Positions 52,334 to 64,000 of a DNA stretch of 64,000 nucleotides are shown here, piece by piece (position 1 is the first letter of the stretch; each line of letters opens with the position of its first letter). The DNA is from Rhabditophanes sp. KR3021 (Eukaryota; Nematoda; Chromadorea; Rhabditida; Alloionematidae), in the NCBI GenBank assembly GCA_963281155.1, contig CAUJLY010000006.1:7812001-7876000 (forward strand). Reading direction: 5' to 3'. Below the pieces are notes generated by a model. It ran no database searches and had not been told where the DNA came from. It saw only the letters and a list, made by a program, of their open reading frames with translations. The translations under genes and the position numbers were made by a program.

Positions 52334-52663
52334 TATTAAAATGATTCAAAGAATAAGTTTCAATAAACAATTCTTTAAATAATTCACATCCAATGAATAC
52401 ACGTCTCTAAGTGCTATATTATTCTAATAGCAAAATAGCAATACGCACTGTGATCATAGCTCTCTGTACAACCCATATTGATACATTTTATTACGAAAAA
52501 GATTGTTTGTGTGACACAACTTTTATCTGATTAAATTTTTTGATACGTGTTTAATTTTAAACTTTAAAAATAATAAAGCATGTAAAGAATACCTAATTAA
52601 AAAAATCACTATTTTATTGTTTGCTTACAATAATTGAAAATAACAGTTATATATTACAATTTT
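52334..52663. other. short intergenic spacer with collagen 3' UTR
   Basis: Holds the collagen poly(A) signal (minus-strand AATAAA at 52613-52618, 46 bases after the stop) and upstream DNA of the receptor-like gene. Nothing else seen. Confidence 0.6.
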
Positions 52664-53697
52664 TTACAATAAACGAACGATCTTAAGAGTTTTTTCGACT
52701 TCCTCGGTTGTTACTGGATCTAAAGAATCGGAGGCAGCTTCCTCAATGGCGGTGTCAACTTGGTCTCGATAAGTTTTGACGATTGCCCCGCGCGCCGGAC
52801 ACGGACAATAGCTATTATCCAACCCTGGCTCGCCGGGAATGCCAGGCTGTCCGGGAGGACCATCGGCAGCAGGCATACCAGGATAGCCGTGATCTCCAGG
52901 AGGTCCTCGTAATCCACCATCTCCGTCAATTGTATTTCCTGGTGGACCATCTGGACCTTGATCTCCTGGTAAACCATTTGGTCCTGGTGGTCCTGGCTCA
53001 GATTGAGAATATTGCTTTCCGTCATTTCCAGGAGACCCTTGGGGGCCTTCTGGACCAACAGGACCAGGATTTCCACTTTCACCCTTTGAACCGGCTGGAC
53101 CTGGATTTCCATGCTCACCATCTTTTCCTGGATTGCCAGGACTTCCCTTGGTTCCTTGGATTCCAGGAGTCCCTTTTTCGCCCTTCAAGCCAGGTCCACC
53201 AGCAGGACATTTTATACATTCTGGCTTCTTTCCTTGAATCATCAATGCCAATTGCATAGATGTTAAACCAGGATGGCCATCAACTCCTGGGAAGCCATCT
53301 TCTCCGGGATTTCCGTCTTCACCCTTTTTACCAGGAGCTCCAGGAGGGCAATTGTTTGGTTTGTTATGACAGGCACAATTCTCTCCCCATTTCGCATCGT
53401 CATCTCTTCTGGAACGAATTATATTTGCAAACATGCTATCAGAAGATGATTTTGCTTCTAAACCAGGTTCATTCAGCATGGACATTACTTCTCCCCACGA
53501 ATCCTCTGTAATTGCCTATAAATGAATAAATTTAATTGGAAAATAAAATTTACTTGAAACTCTTTCATATCAGCAACGGATTCGTTGTGTAATAGGTTAA
53601 TTTCACTAATCAGCATAGATCCAACAGCCATGCAAACTATTATCATAGCAATGCTCACGCAGACACTAATTGTCGTCACCAATTTCACCCCTTCCAT
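52664..53697 (-). CDS. nematode cuticle collagen
   Basis: Structural protein of the nematode cuticle, secreted by hypodermis, trimerised and crosslinked (family knowledge). Exons 53697..53554 and 53515..52664 with a 38 bp intron, giving 331 residues. Residues 1-48 form the nematode cuticle-collagen N-terminal region with a membrane anchor ([19 protein letters not shown]). A dibasic RSRR site before the first Gly-X-Y block fits the conserved subtilisin-like processing site. The Gly-X-Y tract is interrupted, with cysteine groups at [21 protein letters not shown] and YCPCPARG that flank the triple-helical blocks. A longer-than-usual non-collagenous C terminus of about 45 residues is acidic. This gene is the clearest single indicator that the organism is a nematode. 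Confidence 0.96.
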
Positions 53698-55463
53698 GAT
53701 TAAAAAATAATAGAATGAGATGTTCAATGTAATTTGGTATATTTAATGCATTTTTAGATCCATTTGAACTCGTTTGTGGATAATTAAACAGGTTTCAAAT
53801 ATAGATGTCAAAATAATTTGTTGATAGCTTACATCTGGTTATGCAATAATTAACCTTTATATTGATAAATGTAGTAGATTATATCCATTAATATATTTAC
53901 AAACACCTGATTTTATAGTCCATAAATAATTCAAATTAAGTATTAATTGGATAGTCAATTTTAAAAACATCTTAATTTTGTTTTAACTACGAATGAAAGA
54001 TGGTTTAATACACCTTTTTAATTCAACAATTACGGAACTGAAATCCATGCAAAGCCATTATGACTAATGTTTTTAAAAATAATTATAATGAGTATTCATT
54101 CTTATCATATATAATGAATAATTAATAAAATTACCGAAAATATATTCGTTATTATCTGAGTTGAATCATCTTCCAGTAATAGACTAAACATACCTATTTT
54201 AATATCTTTCTGGAGCTTACCTTGAATTTTTAACTTCAAAAATATACCTGACAACACGATTTTTATGTAGACATTGAAAAAACGTTTCACGTAAGTTTAA
54301 CAGCATCATTTGAATTTTGTTTTCAGATCGTGTTACATTTATAAAATTATAAATCAAAAATAGTTTCATGTTTTACTATTCTAACCTTATACATTAATGT
54401 CTTTAAGGATAATCATATCCACAAAACCTATTAGATCCAGTCTCGATATTAACATTTAAAAATATCAAATTTTGACTGTTTAAAAATATGTAAATATTAA
54501 ATAAACTTAATTAATTAAATACATTTTAGATATAAATCAAGAAAAATGTGCTTTTAAGAGGATTCAAAGGAATAAAAAGAGGGAAGACGACTTTCACACA
54601 ACTATAAAATGTCTGTTTTGTAATTTGATCAGATGAAGAGATGCGGTATATTCATGATTGGGCAACTGAACTTTTTAAATAGATTTATTAATTTTTATAC
54701 ATTTAGGAATCATAGAAACATAAAATAAAAGAATAGATAGGCATTTTTCCGAACTTGAATTGAAGGGAAATCTTACTATGCAACAGCCTGTTCAAAATGT
54801 AATGCGTGAATCCAGTTCAAATGCATTCAAGACATGAAATTTGAGCTTATAATGTATAAAATTAACATTAAATTGTGGGTTGCAGTCTCGAAAAAATAGT
54901 TTATTAAACTACCTCACTTCTATATTTAGTTGATAAATAAAAAAGGATAAGGGTTTAGTACTAAAAACTTTGGTCACGATGAAATTTGCTAATTAAGTTG
55001 ATGTTATTCAAAATAATAAAGAAATTTACTATATTTACTCATTGATGTATGCATTATTATCAAATACAATTTGTTAATAATAAATACTTTTCTTAACTAT
55101 GGTGTGAAGACATTCTGTTCCACACAGGTTTCTGTTCTATAAAAAATATAACCACTTGTAAAATATTACCAAAATATAGTCTAGTAAGATCAATTCTTAA
55201 GGTTAATCAACAGAATTATGACACAACTCAAATAATTAAAATAATCGCTTCAAGTCAAAGACAGTCGGTTACACACAGGTTCTTGTTCTATCTTTGCATC
55301 AAATGGCATTTAAATAAGCAATAACAATATTTTTAATTTTCAAAACAACCAAAAGATATAAATTAAAAATATCAATTTTATTATTTATAAAAGACTAAGC
55401 ATTTAAAGTTAACAAAATAGATTATATTGTTTAAGATACAAAGCATATTAATATAGACAATTT
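53698..55463. other. 1.8 kb intergenic region
   Basis: Collagen promoter side and NT5C2 3' side. A poly(A) signal for NT5C2 lies at 55377-55382 (minus). A short diverged direct repeat (around ACACAGGTT ... GTTCTAT) occurs near 55115-55140 and 55264-55291. The frame at 54105-54290 (-) is not supported. Confidence 0.5.
55377..55382 (-). terminator. poly(A) signal of NT5C2
   Basis: AATAAA on the minus strand, about 82 bases beyond the favoured stop codon at 55464. Confidence 0.5.
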
Positions 55464-57330
55464 TTAGTTTGACGTATGGTCAATGTGTTCATTTTGAACA
55501 GATAAGACATCAGTGTTAGTTAATTCTTGTGGTGCCATATCGCGTGCTACAGTAAATTCTTCATCCACTGAAGATGTGCGAGACTTCTTACCATCAATTT
55601 CATGGTCAGATGATAATTGGGAATTGGGGAACCTTCGTCATCATCTTCTTGACAGAATGTGGTTGATTTAGTAAGGGTCTTTCCGCGATTCCAACCACGA
55701 ACTTTTTCCCCCAGTGTATCTTGATGATAAAAACCCTTTGCACCGTAATGGTGTAGGGTTGAACCATGGTCAACAGTCATCTCATGTGACATCAAAGTCA
55801 TTGGTGATCTGAAGAAATAAAAGGATGGATAATATAACAAATTTACACAGCTTGATGCATAAATATCAGCATAACGTTCGACTTGAGAAGCGAAGAAAGT
55901 CTGGGAACTTCCAAGTCTGAACAATGATCCGAATACACCATATTCAGCATCCATATCCTTTGTTACTTGCTTAAGCTGGTCTATTACTGCACTGTTAGCT
56001 GGCTTGTCCTTTGTTGATACGTCGCAAGTTTTGTAAGCTTCAGCAAGGGCTTGTTCAAGACGCTTAATATTTTCAAAAAATTCTTTTCCTTGAGTCCATA
56101 CGTTTAACTCATTAACAAGTTCGGGTACAACTAAGAAAGTTCTCCATCCGCGGCTTTTTTTGGATTTTAAAACATCCCCGAAAATATGATCTCCAACATA
56201 TAGAACATCTCTGCCCCGGCATTTTACTAACTTTCTAAAAGCTTCGCAGTTTCCTCCTGAATATACTACTTCTTGAATCAAAGGTCCTTTACGAACACCA
56301 ATTTGCAATGCTCCAGTCTTAGTATTGACTTCACGGAATACAGACCCCTCAGCAAACCAGTATGGTTTTCTAGCATCAACAATACTAATGTCAAAATATT
56401 TGGTCCAATCGTCTCCGAGTAATTGTGTTAGCAATCCATTCGTGTATTTGTAATCAGAGTTTGTTAAAAGGAAAGTCTTTTTACCATTCGCTCTTAAAGT
56501 TTCGAGCATTTTACCAATACGTTCATCACGTTCAACGTACGTATCAAAGTTATCAACAACAGCATCTTTCATTTGCCCCTAAACACATTATCATTAATGA
56601 CAATTAGTAAAAAAATGCACTTACTGAACAATGCATGTAATCAACAGCCTTACGTATGTCCTGGAAAATAGACTTGTAAGACATATTCAAGTCACCATTA
56701 CGGACGCCTGTCTTTTCTGGATTTCTAAAATGATTCATTCAAAATATGTATCTATATTGGGAAACTTACTGCTCAAATTCACTATGGTTGTCAAAGTAAT
56801 CAACTACTTGAGCCACCAAATGAGTTTCGGGAAGATTGAAAAGAGTGTTCAAGACATAAACTTTTTGTTCAGTCAAAGCAATAAACTTGTTTGGATAGTG
56901 CTCCTCGATTTCATTAACATTCAACCAACGAAGGCCGTGCATGGCTCTGAGGATATTTCCGAATTCATCAACTTTTAGAAGATTTCCATATTGGTAATCA
57001 AACCACAATCCTCTTGTTGGAAAAATGGGGTCATAGTTGAATGTTGTAAATATTTCTGGATAACCAATCTCGACCATTCTTTTAACCATTCCATCAAACA
57101 TCAAAATTTCGAAATTTGGTGATTTATACATTGCCAATGTGTAATCCATATCAAATCCAAACCATTGAATCTTCTCGAGTCTTAAGTTTCTGTTGGCAAA
57201 AACTCTGGAAATAAAAAACAATTAGATTTTGAATAATAAATTCTAACTACCTCTGGTCAGGGTCTCTCTTGACCATTCCAGAAACTGGCATTAAAACTGA
57301 TGTTTTGTTATTATTATTTTCAGTACTCAT
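55464..57330 (-). CDS. NT5C2: cytosolic purine 5'-nucleotidase (NT5C2/cN-II type)
   Basis: Hydrolyses IMP, GMP and related 6-hydroxypurine nucleotides in the cytosol and sets purine pool size (family knowledge). Exons 57330..57251, 57204..56770, 56724..56625, 56578..55633 and 55567..55464 give 554 residues (human about 561). HAD-fold motifs: FGFDMDYT (motif I with nucleophile and acid/base Asp), LLTNSDYKY (II), DARKP (III Lys) and [10 protein letters not shown] (IV). Conserved blocks [30 protein letters not shown] and [11 protein letters not shown] are present. The last junction is an inference: without that 65 bp intron the frame stops at 55547 with an unlikely tail, whereas splicing (weak donor GAAG|gttccc, strong acceptor cttcag) yields an acidic end (CQEDDDEVDEEF) like the family's. 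An alternative first exon is listed at 58621-58676. Confidence 0.93.
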
Positions 57331-58620
57331 TTTCTAAATTGATACTTTAAATTTAATATTTTTATAAGTTTCTTAATGACACCAATAAAGTAGGGAAACG
57401 GAAGGGCTAAGTGGACTTAAAAATATTCTAACCTAAGACTGTTTAAGAAGTAAAAAATGGCATTGAATGGAAACTTTTGAATAAAGTGAAGGTCTACTTC
57501 CTGATATTTATATATTAACAAAAAGTATGGAGAAAAATGTTGTGAAACAGATACAATTATAAAAAATGAATAGGCAACCAAAATCAAGGAGCCACTTACC
57601 ATCTGCTACCTGAATCGTAATCTACATCTGATAAAAGCTTTTACGACATATAAAAAATGGTCTGCGGTAGAGGTACCCTTTCGCTTGAGCTCAAATTTAT
57701 AAAGGCAACAATCAACAACTGACACTTGTCATAAGAATTTTTTATTCAACGTAATAAAATTGCTCAATTTTTTATGAATTTCTAGAATAAAATTATAATG
57801 TGCATCACCAAAATTTGATACCTTATCAATGAAACTAGGTGGTTTTCATAATGTTCTTAAAAAGACATTCAGCAAATGTAAAAGTACTGATAAGAATAAA
57901 TCCGTTTTTTGGTACTTTTCATAGAATAAGGTTAAAAAGATTTTTGGAAGATTAAATTGATGCAGAATTATCTGCTTCATTTTAACGCTAAAATATGTGA
58001 CAACAAAATAATTCCCCAATTATCAAATAATGGAATGTGTCAATTCTAATCCAAAAAATCATAAACTTAAATGATAATGCTTTTTTAGCACCAAATGTAT
58101 ACTATGATCTGCATCGTAATGAGCGACAAGCTAATCACTGTTTTAATTAAAATACGAATTTATTATCAGCACGATTTCTAGATTCCCTTATAAGGTGATA
58201 TCTCGGATGATAAATAGTTATAAAAAGCAAAAGATGTGTCAATTAACATAAAACTGGTACTATTAAGTAGTCCTTTCAATTTTTATTGTCTTTTAAAAGT
58301 GTCACACTAAAAGACGTTTATAATTTGAGAAGGACCAATGTTACGACTACTTTTCACTCAACTAACCACCAACTTTTTAAAAAATGTAATACTGGGGAAC
58401 ACGAAAATATAGATGGATAAATGAAACTAAACTGGAATGGCGGTTCATACATCCAGAAACAAAAAAATTAAAGCTATTATATTGAAAAACAGACTTTTTT
58501 CAATTTTTAAAAACGTATAAAAATGTTAAATAGTTTGTATCCAGATAGTTTATATATTTTTTACATTTTTATGGAAGCACCATCCCTCATATGTAATGTA
58601 GTATATGAAATCAGCCTTAC
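57331..58620 (-). other. upstream / first-intron region of NT5C2
   Basis: Contains the acceptor (caatttag) just before the NT5C2 ATG at 57330 and a consensus donor (gtaagt) near 57600 that may end a noncoding 5' exon. The frame at 57417-57602 (-) overlaps these signals and is not called as coding. Confidence 0.4.
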
Positions 58621-58676
58621 CTTTTTGTCGGCTCTCTTTTGTAAATTCCACCTTCGCTATTGTTAAATGCAGTCAT
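58621..58676 (-). CDS. NT5C2: alternative first coding exon of NT5C2
   Basis: ATG frame reading MTAFNNSEGGIYKREPTK plus two bases (AG), then consensus donor gtaagg. The phase fits the second NT5C2 exon, giving KREPTKRVFANRN. The standard first exon gives KRDPDQRVFANRN. Both the phase and the KRxP...R motif agree, so two promoters with different N termini are likely. Confidence 0.6.
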
Positions 58677-59386
58677 TGTAAAATATTCTAAGTACAAATT
58701 TCAATTATATTTCACTTAAACTTCCAATAAAATTTCAATATTATTTTTGATTGTTACCAAATATTTTCTGGTAATGTCTAAAATAGGGATGACGAAATTT
58801 AATACATGCATAAAGAGATGTTTTTTATGATTAAGACATTAAATTTATTCAAATTCGAAGCGGAATAAATTTGGCAAGTAAACAATAAATTATGTTTTAA
58901 TGTATATCTTAATACAATTGTTCAAGATAAATTAAGTGATTTTTTATATAATCTTGCAAAAAACTATTCTATTTTTTATTTAATGATTTATAAAGAGGAA
59001 TAATGTATGGCATTATAACGTCGAAATAGTTTGTTGCCCTTTAATGCAAAATAACTACCGTCGTTTAAAGTAAAATATGTCATTATTGTTTAACCTAACA
59101 TAATATATGGTCATTTAATTAAATGTGTTTAAGTTAATGTGGTTTAATCAGCTTTGATCAAAATAATAAAATACTTTACAAGTATCAAATTATATTTGTA
59201 AAAATTTATTTATAATAAAGACAAAGAATGGTAAGTAACTGACATGCTAAAACAAGTTAAATAATACTACTGATTTGATATCGAAAAGCCAAAGTAAACA
59301 CAAATTTGCCTTAATAAATGTATGAAAAGTTGGGCTTTTGTTTGTTTTTAAAAAATCATCTAAAACAAGCTGTCTCGTTTATTAAA

Positions 59387-59434
59387 TGTCAAGTAATGGT
59401 CATGTGCTTTCTATATGTGTTTCCTTACTTGACA
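59387..59434. repeat. 10-bp perfect inverted repeat with 28-base loop
   Basis: TGTCAAGTAA (59387-59396) and TTACTTGACA (59425-59434) are exact reverse complements. The stem does not extend further on either side. It could be a small hairpin RNA, paired protein sites, or chance. Confidence 0.4.
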
Positions 59435-61728
59435 ATAACATATTTTCTTGGATCGCTAAATACTCTAAACCGTAAATAAGTTTTTCAATGACATGAAGTC
59501 AAAAGTGTCGTTGCTAATAAAAATGGCCAATATAAACAGTACACTGGAAGTTAATTAAAATAATTTGATGTCTAAAATAAATAAATCTTATTAAAAATAA
59601 TTTGAAGCATACATTAAAAGTAATGATAGCTAAAACACTAGCTTGAGCAAACTTTGTTTTAAGAAGAAACTTTTTAATATAAAAAATCATACATAGTCTA
59701 GGAAAGTCTCATATTTGACTTTACGTCATCAAAGTAACGAGAAACACCTTTAGACAAAGGCAATATAAACATTTTTGATGATGATCTTGCTCAAAAAGCA
59801 TAGTACTAATGCACGCAACATAAAGAACAATCAAATTAAGATGACTGGTAGAAATAATGATCTTAGAGCAAATAAAACTATATTTAGAAAGATGGGCCTG
59901 TATTAAAAAATCATTTAAATAGCATCTTCAAAAGTTTAAAGGTCTTTAAGCTGTTTTTCAATCTAAATCGTCTTAAAGCAAACTACCACTGAATGAGGAA
60001 AATGATTATTTCGAAATATATGCAGCAACGCCTGATCTTTTTGTATAATACGATACATATCAATTTGTTTGCTGCCATTAAAGCAGCTATTATTTTTGCA
60101 TAAATGAAGGGATGATTATATGAAAACATGGGATTATGAATAATATACAAATGGTTGAACTCTAACTCATCAAGTTAAACACCTGTTCTGTTTATTAAAG
60201 ACAAACTCGGTGCAAATGCTATACCTAAATATAACTTCATTTTATACTAAAAGCTCATTATGCTTTGCCACTATTTATTAGGAAATCTTCTAAAAGGGCA
60301 AAATAGTATACACCACTTGGACAAATACGTATGTATGTCATAGCAGATAGAAGCAGTTTAAAAATATCAAAATATTAAGCAACGACTAAACAAAATCTAT
60401 CAAATCATCATCAAAAGTTTGTCATCAGTTTGACTATGTAAATCGATAGCTCTTTTGGACACGAACAACCTCGAGATGTAGCTTAAATCCAGAGCATAAA
60501 AATAACTGACAAAGCACTTTCATTTTCAGATATTTATCATAATGAGAATCACACTCCTCAATTATGCATTCGTTTCCCTTTTTAAGTAACTGAAAAGAGC
60601 TCAAAGGCATTTGAAATAAAAAACGCTTGCGTAAATTAAATTCATATGATTTGAATAGCTAATTGGGTATAGGAATAATTTAAATACATATTGCATTTGT
60701 TAGTTTTGTCTTGCTAAGATAATATTCACTTCCTCATCAAATTTGGCACACTAAAAGTTAATTGGTTAAAAGGTTTAGAATTAAGGGACACTGAAAAATA
60801 GAATTGGATTTAGAAGGAACTATGTGCGTAATTATTTTCGATAAAATGGTAAATTATTTATTTTTGAATGTATCTTTGGCAAGATATTAAAGATTAGTGT
60901 TCGATAGTAGCAATAGTCTAAATGGTAGGTGATATCAAAATACACAAATCATTGACAAAAATATAACTTCCAAAAGATATTAAGAAAATAAATTACTATA
61001 ATCTTTCTAAAATACTTTATTTTTTGTCTAGACGCTATTTCTTTTCATGGCGTATTGATATTATGATATATATTTGCCCTTAAAATACCTATTTTTGCAA
61101 TAAGTTGCTCAATCCTTTTGTTTTACGATTACTTAATTACATCAACAGGACAAGACACGACTTTTTCTAATTTCCTTTCTAACCAAAAACTTAGAACTTA
61201 TATTTTGCGTACTAATGGATTAGCTCTTTATGTTGGCGCATCAAATCAAAAAAACATTTGCATATCTTTATTTAATATAACACAAAAGAAAGAAAGAAAA
61301 AGAGGTAATTATATAAACCATTTATTATTTGTAAAACGGACATAAGGAAAAAATGTATTTTCCGATCCCATTGTTTAATCAGCAGTCATCTCCATATAAC
61401 GGTTTTCTTTAATAAAACATCAACATATACACCCACATATGTCATCTACCTATAATCGAAACCATAAATGCGTTCTTTTTTATACGTATGTAATCGTATA
61501 TAATTAATAAATTATTTTGAATAAACATTTCATCAATACAACTAAACGTAAATTATTTTGTTAAAAGTATTTGCCTTTCTGTGTATTTAGACGTAAATTT
61601 ATTCTAATGAACGTGAAAATATGTAAAGGAATAGCAGATATGCACATACCATTTATTAAATAAAGGCAAATGGTCGATGCGCGGAAATCAGCTTATTTTT
61701 GATAAATACAATTGAAAGAGACTATAAG

Positions 61729-61950
61729 ATGGCGAAGCAAATCGCTAATTTAGATTTTGTCGGCCCTTTGACCAGTACGTCAAACTTTTATGTTTTTTCA
61801 AGTTTTATTTGTCTAGTTTTGTAGTAATATATTATCAAAAACGTATATTCAATAAAAAGAAATGTTGAAAAGTTGATTTTTTTACTATTATCAGGAATGT
61901 CTTTTTTTGTTAAAGAGTTTCGACAATGGTTACAACAGTTATTTAGATAA
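61729..61950 (+). CDS. possible two-exon micropeptide
   Basis: Exon 1 61729..61774 (MAKQIANLDFVGPLT, donor gtacgt), 120 bp intron ending in attatcag, exon 2 61895..61950 (MSFFVKEFRQWLQQLFR, stop). The phase fits, giving 33 residues with an amphipathic C-terminal helix. Such a short model could easily be chance. Confidence 0.2.
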
Positions 61951-64000
61951 CTTTTACAGATTTATTATTAGTTGAATATTATTCCATTGTTTATCACTTA
62001 AATCGGAAAAATATTTATGGCTTAATCCGATGATTATTTAAAAAAACATATTTAAGGTGATTAGACCAAATATTAAGATCTTTATGTTTCTGACGATATG
62101 GCATTTAATAATCTTCATACTTTTCAATTTACTAAATTATCTTTTTAAATCTCAAAATAATAAATGTTTATAGCTTCAAGAAATTGCTCTTTTAACACTT
62201 TATTGTACAGCCAATATTTCCATAAAAAATGTAAAAATTCGCGGCATGTTGGTTACCAAGTTAACCAATATATTTTTTAATAATATTTGAAATACGTATA
62301 TATCGAAATTTTATTTCTTGCCTACCTAAATTTTATCTCAAATGCAATTTAATATATCTGATTTAGAATAAGCTGTTATACAAAACTCGCTTTAGCGTTT
62401 GTGTTTTTAATTTTTTGTGTAAAATAATACTGATGAGCCTGTGAGTATGAATGTGGGAAACTGAGCTAAACTTATAAATAAACCCTAACTGACTTTCTAC
62501 ATCATAATACATTATTCTTTTTATAATTAAAAAGTTAACTATATTTAATAACACTTTCACATACTAAAACATTTCTTATTATACTGAATGTGAGTAAGAG
62601 TTTTTATTGAATAATTATATTAATATGTCGATGTTTGGAAACTGTTTTGTATTTTTGTATAAATAATAGTATTTGAACCTATGGGACAATAAAAGTTAAT
62701 TTAGTGTTCAGCACGACATTTGACTAGTACTGTTTATTATACACAATTTACCTACTAATCATATGTTTAACTAATAATATTTGTAATAATTTAAAAATGA
62801 TACTCTTACCCTCAATTACTTTGTCATTATATTAATTTTAGCAATTTGTTTCAAGTTCTTTTGACATAATCACAGTTCTATTAAATGAGTTTGAATTTGA
62901 TCATAATGGATCAAATTTCATTTATACCGTCACCTTTAATTTGAAATAGAAATTGAGACTGATATCATGATTTTATTCTTACTCATACATATCCGTTTGT
63001 TCACAATGACTCATTTAACAAAACAAGTTCTGACCAACTAAACTATTTCTTTGATTACAAAACAAAAAAGTTATTATATTAAAAAAAGTCTTTTATAACT
63101 GTTATGATCACACATTCATAAATATATTCAGCTTTTAAATACTAGCTTCTTATTTTCAATATCTTTAACTGAACTTGAAGATTTATGTAAAAACTAATCA
63201 AAATAATTAAATATATATATAATTCCACTATACGCTTATAAAAGCAGCTTCTGACAATTAAGCATACCACATCATATTTTTTAAATCTTCTTATTTTTTT
63301 ATGAATATTGTACTAGGGCAATTTATTATAGTAACACATCAAATCGACGATGATTTTTGTTTTTGCATTACAACAAATATAGCTCTAACATCTGGATAAT
63401 TGGCACTCGCATTATTTAGTCTTTACAATATAGATTAAATTTAAATTGTTTTAAAGTAAATTGCCAAATAACTTACTAAATTCTTGTTCAAATAAATACT
63501 TTAAAAATGATGTAGTCCTTTTATTTATATACATAATTTAATAATAAATCTTGGACTTTATTTGTCAAGTAATTCAATAATTGAAGGCATCAAAATTAAA
63601 CCTCTCGTTCATACTGAGAGCAACAAATTTAGTAACTTTTTTTAAAAAGAATTATTAAAGGATATGATAACGTCACCTTTGTAGAGGCCGTGAAATTCGA
63701 AACGTTTGATTAATAAATGTAGTAATCTAAATAAATATTCAAATAAGTTATTTGTATTATTGCCATATCAAATTTTTATTTAACTTTATGTAGCATAACT
63801 GAAGTACATAATCTTTTTTTGCAAGTGTCAAAATGTGTTGTATAAAACGATTAAAGGTAAAAATAGAAGGTTATTACCTTTTATGTCATAACCAAACTTT
63901 ATAATCAGGTCAAAACATTCTTTCATAGCTTATTATAGATAACTTTTATTGAGGACGTCTTCTTAACTCACGTCTCTCACAAACGACATTTTGTCAAATT

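Larger units (their letters stand above)
58677..64000. other. 5.3 kb AT-rich region without convincing genes
   Basis: Read on both strands. It holds a hairpin (59387-59434), a weak micropeptide candidate (61729-61950), and chance frames such as 61118-61345 (+) and 62363-62560 (-). No transposon ends, rRNA or tRNA recognised. Confidence 0.5.

Noticed and set aside
52783..53511. Plus-strand frames opposite the collagen gene
   Set aside because: Produced by the Gly-X-Y repeat on the other strand.
61118..61345. 75-codon plus-strand frame (YILRTNGLALYVGASNQ and onward)
   Set aside because: No ATG at the start, no acceptor upstream, no in-phase continuation; kept only as a note because its composition is slightly protein-like.

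Overview
The window reads as a gene-sparse, AT-rich invertebrate chromosome, almost certainly nematode. The evidence is a collagen with the nematode cuticle-collagen N-terminal region, many 38-67 bp introns, splice acceptors placed just upstream of start codons (a trans-splicing-like layout), and recognisable animal neuronal and signalling genes. Clade or species cannot be fixed from sequence alone. There is no sign of bacterial, viral, CRISPR or intact transposon content. Most genes here are multi-exon, and I rebuilt them by matching splice phases. Coordinates given for a gene span first to last coding base, with exons listed in its evidence.

Left part (1-12.4 kb): the 5' end of a MADD/AEX-3-type Rab3 exchange factor (-), an unrecognised coiled-coil protein with a 39-bp tandem repeat (-), a small acidic tail-anchored protein (+), urocanate hydratase (+), and a secreted cysteine-rich, glycine-repeat protein with a probable GPI signal (+). 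Centre-left (12.4-27.5 kb): a complete MAGI scaffold gene (-, 6 exons, one 3.2 kb intron), divergent from an unrecognised six-exon gene (+) whose product ends in a CaaX box, then an SH2D4-type adaptor (+) with a GC-AG first intron. Centre (29.8-36.6 kb): a large protein with unusual Cys/His zinc motifs and an acidic repeat tail (+), converging on an ERG/FLI1/FEV-type ETS factor (-) that has strong ETS sites in its own upstream region.

Right part (38-58.7 kb), nearly all on the minus strand: a possible two-exon small gene, a tetraspanin, a possible three-exon small gene, the NALCN-type sodium leak channel (EEKE filter, about 1900 residues), a seven-helix receptor-like protein, a cuticle collagen, and cytosolic purine 5'-nucleotidase with two alternative first exons. 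The last 5.3 kb holds no convincing gene apart from a weak micropeptide candidate.

Functionally the set is mixed. MADD/AEX-3, NALCN and MAGI all belong to neuronal excitability, synaptic release or junction biology. Urocanase and NT5C2 are metabolic. The collagen is cuticular. Apart from one possible downstream partner of NALCN, I see no operon-like module and no obvious new multi-gene system. The most novel material is a set of lineage-specific or split small genes, a decayed coding segment antisense within a NALCN intron, and the cluster of ETS sites upstream of the ETS gene.
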